Shown: positions 20,074-28,262 of the stretch, in pieces
Layout: each line of letters starts with the position of its first letter
How positions within the stretch are numbered: position 1 is the stretch's first letter
Assembly: GCA_036676235.1 (NCBI GenBank)
Contig: JAKFDI010000008.1
Span: 48,411 to 112,410, forward strand
DNA length: 64,000 bases
DNA from: JAKFDI01 sp036676235
Lineage (GTDB): Bacteria > Pseudomonadota > Gammaproteobacteria > Burkholderiales > Burkholderiaceae_C
Direction of reading: 5' to 3'
The notes under the pieces: generated by a model
What the model saw: only the letters and a program-made list of their open reading frames with translations
Told to the model about the DNA's origin: nothing
The model's database searches: none
Translations under genes and position numbers: made by a program

Positions 20074-21567
20074 ATGCCCAAGCGCCGCGAACAGCGTTCA
20101 CTCTTCGGCGAGATCCTCGACTGGATGCTCGCGCCGCTGCTGCTGCTGTGGCCGATGAGCGTGATGCTGACGTGGGTGGTGGCGCAGGGCATCGCCGACC
20201 GCGCCTTCGACCGCGACCTGGCCGAGATGACGCGCATCCTCGCGCGCCAGATCGTGGTGCAGGCGCCGCCTGGCGCCGAGGCGCACGCTGCGTTCACGCT
20301 GCCGCCGGGCGCGGCGCAGATCCTGCGCACCGACGCCGCGGACGACATCTACTACCAGGTGCTGGGCCTGCGCGGCGAGCTGCTGAGCGGCGAGCCGCAT
20401 CTGCCGGTGCCCACCGAGGCGCTGCCGCCGCCCACGGGCGAAGTGCGCTTTCGCGACGACCTCATCGACGGCCGAAGCGTGCGCGTGGCCTACATGTGGG
20501 TCGATGCACCTGGGCACACCGGCGATGCCGTGCCCGTCGTGCAGGTGGCGGAGACACCCGGCAAACGCTCGCAGCTGGCGACGGAAATCATCAAGGGCGT
20601 GATCCTGCCGCAGTTCCTCATCCTGCCGGTGGCGGTGCTGCTGGTGTGGATGGCGTTGTCGCGCGGCATCGCGCCGCTCAACGCGCTGCAGCAGCGCATC
20701 CGCCGCCGCGAAAGCCACGACTTGAGCCCCATCGACGAACGCGAGGCGCCCGAGGAAGTGGCGCCCCTGGTGCAGGCGATCAACGACCTGCTGGCGCGGC
20801 TGGATCAGTCCATCGGCGCGCAGAAGCACTTTCTCGCCGACGCCGCGCACCAGCTCAAGACGCCGCTGGCCGGGCTGCGCACCCAGGCCGAGCTGGCGCA
20901 GCGCGAGATCGACGCCGGGGCGAGCGACCCGCAGGCGATCAAGCGCTCGCTGCAGCAGATCGCGCGCTCCAGCCAGCGCGCCGCCCACATGGTCAACCAG
21001 TTGCTGGCGATGGCCCGCGCCGAAGACAGCGGCCAGCAGCAAGGGCAGCAGCGCGTGAACCTGGCGCGCCTGGCGATGGAGACGGTGCACGACTTCGTGC
21101 CGCGCGCGCTGGAGAAGCGCATCGACCTCGGCTACGAGGGTCCCGAACACGCGCTGACGCAGCGCCCGGCCGCGGGGCTGACCGTGCATGGCCATCCGCT
21201 GCTGCTGCGCGAGCTGATCCGCAACCTCGTGGACAACGCGCTGCAGTACACCCCGGCGGGCGGCACGGTGACGGCGCGCGTGATCGAAGACCCGTTCGGC
21301 CAGGTCGTGGTGCTGCAGGTGGAGGATTCCGGCCCCGGCATTGCCGCCGGCGAGCGCGAGAAGGTGTTCCAGCCCTTCTATCGCGTGCTCGGCTCCGACG
21401 CTGACGGCTCCGGGCTGGGCCTGGCCATCGTGCGCGAGATCGCCCAGCGGCACGGCGCCGAGGTGACGCTGGAAGACGCCGACCACCGCACGCGCGCCGC
21501 GGCGTCCGGCGCCGGCCCGGGCGCGCGCTTCACGCTGCGCATGGCGGCGGCGCAGGCGGGCGCCTGA
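20074..21567 (+). CDS. sensor histidine kinase, TctE-like
   Basis: A 497-residue membrane kinase. Two helices (about 16-38 and 183-205) flank a periplasmic domain of the two-component-kinase N-terminal type (LILARQIVVQA, then VRFRDDLIDGRSVRVAY). The H-box is HFLADAAHQLKTPLAGLRTQ, with N-box NLVDNALQY, G1 DSGPG and G2 GSGLGLAI. It should phosphorylate the regulator encoded just before it. Its stop is three bases from the convergent rodA stop. The ligand is unknown; carboxylates are the family precedent. Confidence 0.92.
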   Translation: MPKRREQRSLFGEILDWMLAPLLLLWPMSVMLTWVVAQGIADRAFDRDLAEMTRILARQIVVQAPPGAEAHAAFTLPPGAAQILRTDAADDIYYQVLGLRGELLSGEPHLPVPTEALPPPTGEVRFRDDLIDGRSVRVAYMWVDAPGHTGDAVPVVQVAETPGKRSQLATEIIKGVILPQFLILPVAVLLVWMALSRGIAPLNALQQRIRRRESHDLSPIDEREAPEEVAPLVQAINDLLARLDQSIGAQKHFLADAAHQLKTPLAGLRTQAELAQREIDAGASDPQAIKRSLQQIARSSQRAAHMVNQLLAMARAEDSGQQQGQQRVNLARLAMETVHDFVPRALEKRIDLGYEGPEHALTQRPAAGLTVHGHPLLLRELIRNLVDNALQYTPAGGTVTARVIEDPFGQVVVLQVEDSGPGIAAGEREKVFQPFYRVLGSDADGSGLGLAIVREIAQRHGAEVTLEDADHRTRAAASGAGPGARFTLRMAAAQAGA

Positions 21568-21570
21568 GCT

Positions 21571-22731
21571 TCAGCGCTGCTTCAGGCGGCGGCTGCGCGC
21601 GATCGACATCAGAATGCCCAAGCCCAGGCCGACCGTGGTCACCATCGCGGTGCCGCCGTAGCTGACGAAGGGCAAGGGCACGCCCACCACCGGCAGGATG
21701 CCGCTCACCATGCCCATGTTGACGAAGGCATAGGTGAAGAAGCTGAGCGTGACGGCCCCCGCCAGCAGCCGCGAGAAGAGGGTGGGCGCATCGGCCGCGA
21801 TCATCAGGCCGCGGAAGATGAGGAAGGTGAAGCCGAGGATCAGCGCCACGCAGCCGAGCAGGCCGAACTCCTCGGCATAACCGGCGAAGGCGAAGTCGGT
21901 GGTGCGCTCGGGGATGAACTCCAGGTGCGTCTGCGTGCCCTTCATGAAGCCCTTGCCCTCGATGCCGCCGGAGCCGATGGCGATCATGCCCTGGATGGTG
22001 TGGAAGCCCTTGCCCAGCGGATCCTTGGTCGGGTCGAGCAGCGTGCACACGCGGTTTCTCTGGTACTCGCGCAGCATTGGCCATTCGACATCGGGCTGGC
22101 AGATGCGGTCGCCCGAGACCACGAGCGCCGCGATGGCGATGGCGCCCACGGCGACCACCGGAATGATCAGCCGCCACGCCAGCCCGGCAAAGAAGATGAC
22201 AAAGAGGCCCGTCGAGGCGACAAGGATGGCGGTGCCGAGGTCGGGCTGCTTGACGATCAGGCCGACCGGCAGGGCGAGGATGGCGAAGGCGCCGATGAAC
22301 TCGAGCAGCCGCGCCTGCCCTTCGCGCCGCTGGAACCACCAGGCCAGCATCAGCGGCGTGGCGACCTTCAGCATCTCGCTCGGCTGGATCACCGTCACGC
22401 CCACGTCGAGCCAGCGGGTCGCACCCTTCTTGGTGATGCCCATCACTGCCGTCGCCACGAGCAGGGCCACGCCCACCGTGTACAGCGGCACGGCCAGCGC
22501 CATCAGCCGCTGCGGCGGCACCTGCGCCACGATGAACAGGATGCCGATGGCGAGCATCAGGTTGCGGCCATGGTCGACGAAGCGCGTGCCGTGGTCGAAG
22601 CCGACCGAGTACATGTTGAGCATGCCGGCGAAGGCCAGCAGGGCGATGCCCAGCAGCAGGGCGCCGTCGAAGCCGCTGAACACCGGCTTCACGCGCTGCA
22701 GCACCGAGGGCTTGTCGAAGACGGCGTTCAT
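21571..22731 (-). CDS. rodA: rod-shape peptidoglycan glycosyltransferase RodA
   Basis: A 386-residue SEDS-family polymerase with about ten helices. Landmarks are ATRWLDVGVTVIQPSEMLK, KQPDLGTA, TDFAFAGYAEEFG and the C-terminal PFVSYGGTAMVTTVG. It polymerises glycan strands for side-wall growth together with PBP2 (MrdA), whose gene overlaps it by ATGA. It is the last gene of the mreBCD-mrdA-rodA cluster. Confidence 0.96.
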   Translation of the reverse strand: MNAVFDKPSVLQRVKPVFSGFDGALLLGIALLAFAGMLNMYSVGFDHGTRFVDHGRNLMLAIGILFIVAQVPPQRLMALAVPLYTVGVALLVATAVMGITKKGATRWLDVGVTVIQPSEMLKVATPLMLAWWFQRREGQARLLEFIGAFAILALPVGLIVKQPDLGTAILVASTGLFVIFFAGLAWRLIIPVVAVGAIAIAALVVSGDRICQPDVEWPMLREYQRNRVCTLLDPTKDPLGKGFHTIQGMIAIGSGGIEGKGFMKGTQTHLEFIPERTTDFAFAGYAEEFGLLGCVALILGFTFLIFRGLMIAADAPTLFSRLLAGAVTLSFFTYAFVNMGMVSGILPVVGVPLPFVSYGGTAMVTTVGLGLGILMSIARSRRLKQR

Positions 22732-24797
22732 TGCGTCTCCGGCACGGCAGCCGCGGCGAGCGTCGGCGCAGCGGGCACTGGCGGCGCTTGTGCCGCCGAC
22801 GCGGCGGACGCGGCCGCCTCCGGCGCGCCGCGCCAGCCGGCCGCGCGCATCAGCGTGAGGCCGGGCAGCGGCACGCCGTCGATGGGCCGCGGCGTGCCGG
22901 TCGGCGGGCCGCCCTTGCCCTGGCTGACGGCTGCGATGTCCTCTTCGCTCGGGTACTGCCCCGCCACCCAGTAGTCGAGCACGCGGCGTGCGATCGGCGT
23001 GGCCGCCGCCGCGCCGAAGCCGGCGTTCTCGACCACGACCGCCACCACGATGCTCGGCGCCTCCACCGGCGCGAAGGCGATGTACAGCGAATGGTCGCGC
23101 TTGTGCTCTTCCAGCTTGGCGGCGTCGTACTTTTCGTTCTGGCGCACGCCCACCGCCTGCGCGGTGCCGGTCTTGCCGCCGCTCTTGTAGGCGGCGCCGG
23201 CGAAGACGCGCCTGGCCGTGCCTTCCTGCGTCACGCCGTACATCGCCTCGGTGACGACCTTCACGTGCTCGGGCTTCAGCGGCAGCGGCGCAATCTCGCG
23301 GCTGGCGACGCGCTCGCGCTCGTGTGTCTGCACGTCCTCGATCTCGCGCACCAGCCGCGGCTCGAAGCGCCGCCCGCCGCTCACGAGCGTGGCGGTGGCG
23401 GTGGCCAGTTGCAGCATGGTGAAGCTGTTGTAGCCCTGGCCGATGCCCAGCGAGATCGTCTCGCCCGCATACCACCGCTTCTGCTCGGGGCGCTTGTAGG
23501 CGCGGCGCTTCCATTCGGTGGAGGGCAAGAGGCCGGTGAGTTCGCCCTCGATGTCGATGCCGGTCTTGCGGCCGAAGCCGAAGGGCTCGAGCTGGTCGTG
23601 CATCAGGTCGACGCCCATCTCGTTGGCGAGCGAATAGAAGTAGACGTTGCTCGACTTGACGATGGCGCGCGTCATGTCGACCGGGCCCAGGCCATGGTCG
23701 CCATGGCTGCGGAAGGTGTGGCCGCCGAAGACGAAGCTGGCGTTGTCCTGGATCACCTGCGTGGCGCTGCGCTTGCCGGTGTTGAGCGCGATGATCGACA
23801 TGAAGGGCTTGAAGGTCGAGCCCGGCGGGTAGGTGCCCCGCGTGGCGCGGTTGAGCAGCGGCTTGTCGATCGACTCGTTCAGCTCGCGCCACGGCTCGAC
23901 GTCGATGCCGTCGACGAACAGGTTGGGGTCGAAGGTCGGCTTGCTGACGAAGGCCAGCACCTCGCCCGAGCGCGGATCCATCGCCACCAGCGCGCCGCGG
24001 CGGTCGCCGTAAAGCCGTTCGACCAGCGCCTGCAGGCGGATGTCGATCGACAGCACCAGCGTGTCGCCGGGCGTGGCCGGGTTGCTGCGCAGGCGCCGCA
24101 CCGCGCGGCCCGAGGCACTGGTCTCGACCTCCTCGAAGCCGGTGGTGCCGTGCAGCTGCGTCTCGTAGCTCTGCTCGATGCCGAGCTTGCCGATGTACTC
24201 GGTGCCCCGGTAGTTGGCCGCGGCCTCGGAGTCGTCGATGCGCTCTTTCTCGGCCTGGTTGATGCGACCGATGTAGCCCAGCAGGTGGCTGCCCGTCTCG
24301 CCCAGCGGGTAGTTGCGGAACAGCCGCGCCTTGATGTCCACGCCCTCGAAGCGAAAGCGCTGTGCGGTGAAGCGCGCCACTTCCTCGTCGGTGAGCTTGG
24401 TGCGCAGCGGCAGCGACTCGAAGCTCTTCATGTCGTCCATCAGGCGGCGAAAGCGCTTGCGATCCCGCGGCGTCACCTCGACGATCTTGGCGATCTCGTC
24501 GATGGTGGCCTCCAGGTCATCGACCTTGGACGGCGTGATCTCGATCGTGTAGGCCGAATAGTTGTTGGCGAGCACCACGCCGTTGCGGTCGACGATGAGT
24601 CCGCGGTTGGGCACGATGGGCACCACCGAGATGCGGTTGTTCTCGGCCTGCGTGGACAGGTCTTCGTACTTGTAGACCTGCAGGAACACCAGGCGCGCGG
24701 TCAGCAGCCCGAAGCCGATCAGCACGAAAGCCGCAGCCGCGAGCAGCCGCAGGCGGAATCGCGACAGCTCCTGCTCCGTGTTCTTGAGTTCAGTCAT
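22728..24797 (-). CDS. mrdA: penicillin-binding protein 2 (MrdA)
   Basis: A 689-residue class B transpeptidase of the elongasome. One N-terminal helix (about 17-38) is followed by the pedestal domain, then the transpeptidase domain. Its motifs are the active-site STFK (GTYPPGSTFKPF), SSN (KSSNVYFY) and KTGTAQ. The C-terminal tail of about 60 residues is Pro/Ala-rich and not part of the fold. It crosslinks peptidoglycan made by RodA. It follows mreD after a 138-bp gap that holds a dispersed repeat, and overlaps rodA by four bases. Confidence 0.96.
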   Translation of the reverse strand: MTELKNTEQELSRFRLRLLAAAAFVLIGFGLLTARLVFLQVYKYEDLSTQAENNRISVVPIVPNRGLIVDRNGVVLANNYSAYTIEITPSKVDDLEATIDEIAKIVEVTPRDRKRFRRLMDDMKSFESLPLRTKLTDEEVARFTAQRFRFEGVDIKARLFRNYPLGETGSHLLGYIGRINQAEKERIDDSEAAANYRGTEYIGKLGIEQSYETQLHGTTGFEEVETSASGRAVRRLRSNPATPGDTLVLSIDIRLQALVERLYGDRRGALVAMDPRSGEVLAFVSKPTFDPNLFVDGIDVEPWRELNESIDKPLLNRATRGTYPPGSTFKPFMSIIALNTGKRSATQVIQDNASFVFGGHTFRSHGDHGLGPVDMTRAIVKSSNVYFYSLANEMGVDLMHDQLEPFGFGRKTGIDIEGELTGLLPSTEWKRRAYKRPEQKRWYAGETISLGIGQGYNSFTMLQLATATATLVSGGRRFEPRLVREIEDVQTHERERVASREIAPLPLKPEHVKVVTEAMYGVTQEGTARRVFAGAAYKSGGKTGTAQAVGVRQNEKYDAAKLEEHKRDHSLYIAFAPVEAPSIVVAVVVENAGFGAAAATPIARRVLDYWVAGQYPSEEDIAAVSQGKGGPPTGTPRPIDGVPLPGLTLMRAAGWRGAPEAAASAASAAQAPPVPAAPTLAAAAVPETQ

Positions 24798-24847
24798 ACC
24801 GATACGGCATCCACACGGTCAACCGAGGAGAGCGCAGTGAAGCCGCC

Positions 24848-24932
24848 CATCAAGCAACACGCGAGGTCCGGCTTTGCCGGCCGACCCGTGGCGCCCCCTT
24901 GGGGGGCAGGAGCGATAGCGACGTGGGGGCCA
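24848..24932 (-). repeat. dispersed GC-rich repeat behind mreD (family A)
   Basis: On the minus strand it reads, in order: cccccacg, a GCCCCCC/GGGGGC hairpin (CCCCCCAAGGGGGC), then GCCGGCAAAGCCGGACC and GCTTGATGGG. The same blocks occur in the same order after gatB (31222-31325). Both copies start directly after a stop codon in the direction of transcription, so it may end or protect transcripts. Confidence 0.6.
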
Positions 24933-24935
24933 ACA

Positions 24936-25457
24936 TCACAGGGGCCGGTTCTGATCCGGGTCGGGTGGGCGGCGCTGGGGGGCCAGCAGCAGCAAGGTCG
25001 CCACCGGCCAGAGCACCGCTTCGAACACCGGCGCCAGCATCAGTTCCCAGCCGGGCAGCATGCCGCCGGCCAACATGCGAACAATGAACGAAACCGCGTG
25101 CGCGGCAACGAACAGCGGCAGGATCTGCATCGCCTGCGACAGCACCGGGAACCACAGCAGCCGCCGGTGGATGGTGACGGCGAAGTAGCTGAGCAGCGTG
25201 TACGCGAGCGCATGCTGGCCGAGGATGGCGCCCTCGTGCACGTCCATCATCAGCCCGAACACGAAAGCGGCGCCCACGCCCACGCGGCGCGGCTGGTGCA
25301 CATTCCAGAACACCAGCACCAGCGCGAGGAAGTCGGGTGTGGCCGGCTGGCGGCCCGTGGGCACGATGTTCAGCGCCAGCGCCACCAGCAGGCTCGCCCA
25401 GACGAACAGCGGGTTGACCGGCAGCAGCAGCTGGTCGGAACTGCGCGGCATGATCAT
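24936..25457 (-). CDS. mreD: rod shape-determining protein MreD
   Basis: A 173-residue inner-membrane protein with about five helices, including NPLFVWASLLVALALNIVP, the family stretch GLMMDVHEGAILGQHALAY, and a Pro/Arg-rich tail. MreD links MreC to the wall-synthesis enzymes RodA and PBP2. Its ATG overlaps the mreC stop. A second Met at residue 3 is an alternative start. Confidence 0.93.
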   Translation of the reverse strand: MIMPRSSDQLLLPVNPLFVWASLLVALALNIVPTGRQPATPDFLALVLVFWNVHQPRRVGVGAAFVFGLMMDVHEGAILGQHALAYTLLSYFAVTIHRRLLWFPVLSQAMQILPLFVAAHAVSFIVRMLAGGMLPGWELMLAPVFEAVLWPVATLLLLAPQRRPPDPDQNRPL

Positions 25458-26386
25458 GGTGTTGACCCCTTGCCGGCCTGCTTCTTCGCCGCCTCGGCGG
25501 CGAGCGGCTCCACCATCGCCGGGCGTTCGGGCTGCTGCAGCCCCACCGGGTCGAGCACCAGCACGTGCCGTACCGCGTCGGACGAAGCCGCCGGCGCGAG
25601 CAGGATGCGCGCAAAGCCGGTGTCGACCTTGCGCTCGACCGACAGCACCGTCGCCACCGGCAGGCCGGCCGGGTAGACGCCGTCGACGCCCGAGGTCTCC
25701 AGCACGTCGCCCGGCTGCACGTCGGCGCTGCCGGCCACGAAGCGCAGTTCCAGCCCCGGCTGGCTGCCGGTGCCGAAGGCCGCACCGCGCGCCCGCGTGC
25801 GCAGGTTGAGCACGGGAATGGCAGCGTCCTTGTCGTTGAGCATCGTCACCTCGGCCGACAGCGGATAGACCCGGGTCACCTGGCCGAGCACGCCGTTCTC
25901 GTTGACCACCGGCGAGCCGGGCGCCACGCCGTCGGCGGCGCCGCGGTCGATGACGACCTTGCGCGAATACAGATCCGGCGCCTCGTACATCACCTCGGCC
26001 GTGCGGCTGTTGACCGTGAGCGCCGGGCGCAGTTCGAGCAGCGCGCGCAGCCGGGCGTTCTCGGCCCGCAACTGCGCCATACCGGAGGCGCGGTCGGCCT
26101 GGCGCGCGAGCGCCTCGCGCGCCGCCGCCTCGCCCGCCTGGGCGCGCTCGATGCCCATGAAGTAGTCGCCGGCGGTCTCGACGCCGCGCACCGGCATCAG
26201 CAGCACGCGCTGCACCGGCAGCAGCACCGTCGCGACCGCCGCGCGCAGCGGCTGCGTCACCTCGAAGCGCGCATCGGCCACCATCAGGAAGATGGCGAGC
26301 GCCGAGCAGAAGCTCAGCTTGGTGAGTGCCGAGGGCCCTTGCCGGAAGAACGGCGGCGGCGTGCGATCAAGAGTCCCGAGCGGCAT
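25454..26386 (-). CDS. mreC: rod shape-determining protein MreC
   Basis: A 310-residue bitopic protein. One helix (about 22-40) is followed by a coiled coil (about 75-118, with RAENARLRALLELRP) and a periplasmic beta-sandwich core, where VVIDRGAADGVAPGSPVVNENG and GDVLETSGVDGVYPAGLPV are typical. MreC bridges the MreB cytoskeleton to the periplasmic part of PBP2. The C-terminal 30 residues are charged and Ala-rich. A hairpin lies between mreB and this gene. Confidence 0.95.
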   Translation of the reverse strand: MPLGTLDRTPPPFFRQGPSALTKLSFCSALAIFLMVADARFEVTQPLRAAVATVLLPVQRVLLMPVRGVETAGDYFMGIERAQAGEAAAREALARQADRASGMAQLRAENARLRALLELRPALTVNSRTAEVMYEAPDLYSRKVVIDRGAADGVAPGSPVVNENGVLGQVTRVYPLSAEVTMLNDKDAAIPVLNLRTRARGAAFGTGSQPGLELRFVAGSADVQPGDVLETSGVDGVYPAGLPVATVLSVERKVDTGFARILLAPAASSDAVRHVLVLDPVGLQQPERPAMVEPLAAEAAKKQAGKGSTP

Positions 26387-26413
26387 GACGACAACGGCAA
26401 AACGTCAGCAGGA

Positions 26414-26456
26414 GAAAACGACAAGGCCGGCCACGCGATACACGTGCCGGCCTGTG
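26414..26456 (-). terminator. intercistronic hairpin between mreB and mreC
   Basis: On the minus strand ACAGGCCGGCACG pairs imperfectly with CGTGGCCGGCCTTGT and is followed by CGTTTTC. It could stop part of the transcription after mreB, giving more MreB than MreCD. The T-run is short, so full termination is unlikely. Confidence 0.5.
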
Positions 26457-26469
26457 AGACGTGCCACGC

Positions 26470-27513
26470 TCACTCGCTGGTGAAGATGGCGCCCAGGCGC
26501 TCCATGCGCTCCAGCGCCATGCCGCAGCCGCGCACCACGCAGGTCAGCGGGTCTTCGGCCACCAGCACCGGCAGGCCGGTTTCTTCAGCGAGCAATCGGT
26601 CCAGGTCGCGCAGCAGCGCGCCGCCGCCGGTGAGCATCATGCCGCGCTCGGCGATGTCGGCGCCGAGTTCGGGCGGCGTCTGCTCCAGCGCGTTCTTGAC
26701 CGACGAGACGATCTGGTTGAGCGGGTCGGTGAGCGCTTCCAGGATCTCGTTGCTGCTGATGGTGAAGCTGCGCGGCACGCCCTCGGAGAGGTTGCGGCCC
26801 TTGACTTCCATCTCCTTGACCTCGGAGCCGGGAAAGGCGCTGCCGATGTTCTTCTTGATGGCTTCGGCCGTGGGCTCGCCGATCAGCATGCCGTAGTTGC
26901 GGCGGATGTAGTTGATGATGGATTCATCGAACTTGTCGCCGCCGACGCGGATGCTGCCCTTGTAGACCATGCCGCCAAGCGAGATGACGCCGACTTCCGT
27001 CGTGCCGCCGCCGATGTCGACCACCATCGAGCCGGACGCTTCCGATACCGGTAGCCCGGCGCCGATGGCCGCGGCCATGGGTTCCTCGATCAGGTAGACC
27101 TCGGAAGCGCCCGCGCCCAGCGCCGATTCGCGGATGGCGCGGCGCTCGACCTGGGTGGAGCCGCAGGGCACGCAGATGATGATGCGGGGGCTGGGGCGCA
27201 AGACGGACCGCGGGTGGACCATCTTGATGAACTGCTTGAGCATCTGCTCGGTGACGGTGAAGTCGGCGATCACGCCGTCCTTCATCGGGCGGATGGCCTC
27301 GATGTTGCCGGGCACCTTACCCAGCATCGCCTTGGCTTCGGCGCCGACCGCCTGGATGGTCTTCTTGCCGTTGGGGCCGCCTTCGTGGCGGATGGAAACG
27401 ACGGAGGGCTCATCGAGCACGATGCCCTTGCCACGCACATAGATCAGCGTGTTGGCGGTACCGAGGTCGATGGCGAGGTCCGTCGAGAAATAGCGCCGAA
27501 AGGATCCGAACAT
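26470..27513 (-). CDS. mreB: rod shape-determining actin-like protein MreB
   Basis: A 347-residue bacterial actin of standard length. Nucleotide-binding motifs include the phosphate-1 loop DLGTANTLIY, DIGGGTTEVGVISLGG (phosphate-2) and TGGGALLRDLDRLLAEETG. It polymerises on the inner membrane and directs side-wall synthesis by MreCD, RodA and PBP2. It is the first gene of the cluster; gatC is divergent 449 bp away. Confidence 0.98.
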   Translation of the reverse strand: MFGSFRRYFSTDLAIDLGTANTLIYVRGKGIVLDEPSVVSIRHEGGPNGKKTIQAVGAEAKAMLGKVPGNIEAIRPMKDGVIADFTVTEQMLKQFIKMVHPRSVLRPSPRIIICVPCGSTQVERRAIRESALGAGASEVYLIEEPMAAAIGAGLPVSEASGSMVVDIGGGTTEVGVISLGGMVYKGSIRVGGDKFDESIINYIRRNYGMLIGEPTAEAIKKNIGSAFPGSEVKEMEVKGRNLSEGVPRSFTISSNEILEALTDPLNQIVSSVKNALEQTPPELGADIAERGMMLTGGGALLRDLDRLLAEETGLPVLVAEDPLTCVVRGCGMALERMERLGAIFTSE

Positions 27514-27632
27514 CGTGTGCTTGAGTTGGGCTTCGGTGCGGTGGTGGCTGCAGCAAGGCAGCGCGGCACCAGCCGTTATTGCTGTGAGGCGTGGCCGGCG
27601 TTCGTGTCGCCGGTGCGGGCTTGAGGCAACGG

Positions 27633-27679
27633 CCGCGGCGCGCAGCCCGGTTCGCGGGAACCGCTGCTGCGCGCCGCGG
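27633..27679. repeat. 47-nt nested palindrome near mreB
   Basis: CCGCGGCGCGCAGC (27633-27646) is perfectly inverted at 27666-27679 (14 bp). The loop holds a second inverted repeat, GGTTC-GCGG-GAACC. No T-run follows on either strand, so it is not a simple terminator. Confidence 0.65.
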
Positions 27680-27745
27680 ATGAAATTCAGGTCACGGGCA
27701 CCGCGAATCGCGGCACGACAAACCAGAGTTCATCGTACGCGGCCG

Positions 27746-27773
27746 TTGGCCTGTGGATAACCAGAGATAATAC
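27746..27773 (+). promoter_or_regulatory. sigma-70 promoter of gatCAB
   Basis: TTGGCC (27746-27751), 16-bp spacer and TAATAC (27768-27773), facing gatC. It leaves a leader of about 180 nt. Confidence 0.6.
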
Positions 27774-27962
27774 CCGAACGACCCCTTCTTCCCATGTGCG
27801 GGAAGCCCCTGCCCGGCGCCGTTTTCGGGACAAAGTGTCAGCAAGGACTAGGGGTTGGCGCGGCGTGCCGGCGCGCTCGAAGCGGAGCCTGTCGGGCGCC
27901 CCGAGCCAAGCCTCGAAACGCCGCGCGCCGCTGTCCCGGTACTCGCCCCTCGAAGCTCCCTC

Positions 27963-28262
27963 ATGGCCCTGACTCCCGAAGACGCGAGTCGCATCGCCCA
28001 TCTCGCCCGGCTCGAACTGCAGCCGGCCGAGCAGGCGGCGATGCTCGCGCAACTGAACGCCTTCTTCACCATCGTCGAGCAGATGAGCGCCGTCGACACC
28101 AGCGGCGTCGAGCCGCTGTACACGCCGCTGTCGGCCGTGAACGAGGTGGCGCTGCGCCTGCGCGACGACGTGGTCAGCGAGACCGACCAGCGCGCGCTCA
28201 ACCAGCGCAGCGCCCCGGCCGTGGAAGACGGTCTGTTCCTCGTGCCCAAGGTGATCGAATGA
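27963..28262 (+). CDS. gatC: Asp/Glu-tRNA amidotransferase subunit C
   Basis: A 99-residue GatC that wraps around GatA in the amidotransferase complex. Family features are IAHLARLEL near the N-terminus, VEPLYTPL and the C-terminal APAVEDGLFLVPKVIE. The ATG at 27963 gives the standard length; the longer frame to 27855 is Arg-rich without homology. It overlaps gatA by ATGA. Confidence 0.95.
   Translation: MALTPEDASRIAHLARLELQPAEQAAMLAQLNAFFTIVEQMSAVDTSGVEPLYTPLSAVNEVALRLRDDVVSETDQRALNQRSAPAVEDGLFLVPKVIE

Larger units (their letters stand above)
27514..27962. other. 449-bp intergenic region between mreB and gatC
   Basis: No gene is seen. The region holds a strong palindrome (27633-27679) and a good sigma-70 promoter facing gatC (27746-27773). 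The promoter of mreB must also lie here but no clear match was found. Open frames here are short and low-complexity. Confidence 0.7.

Noticed and set aside
22731..25676. A 981-codon plus-strand frame over mrdA and mreD
   Set aside because: Antisense to well-defined genes and of shadow composition (Arg, His, Asp, Gln).
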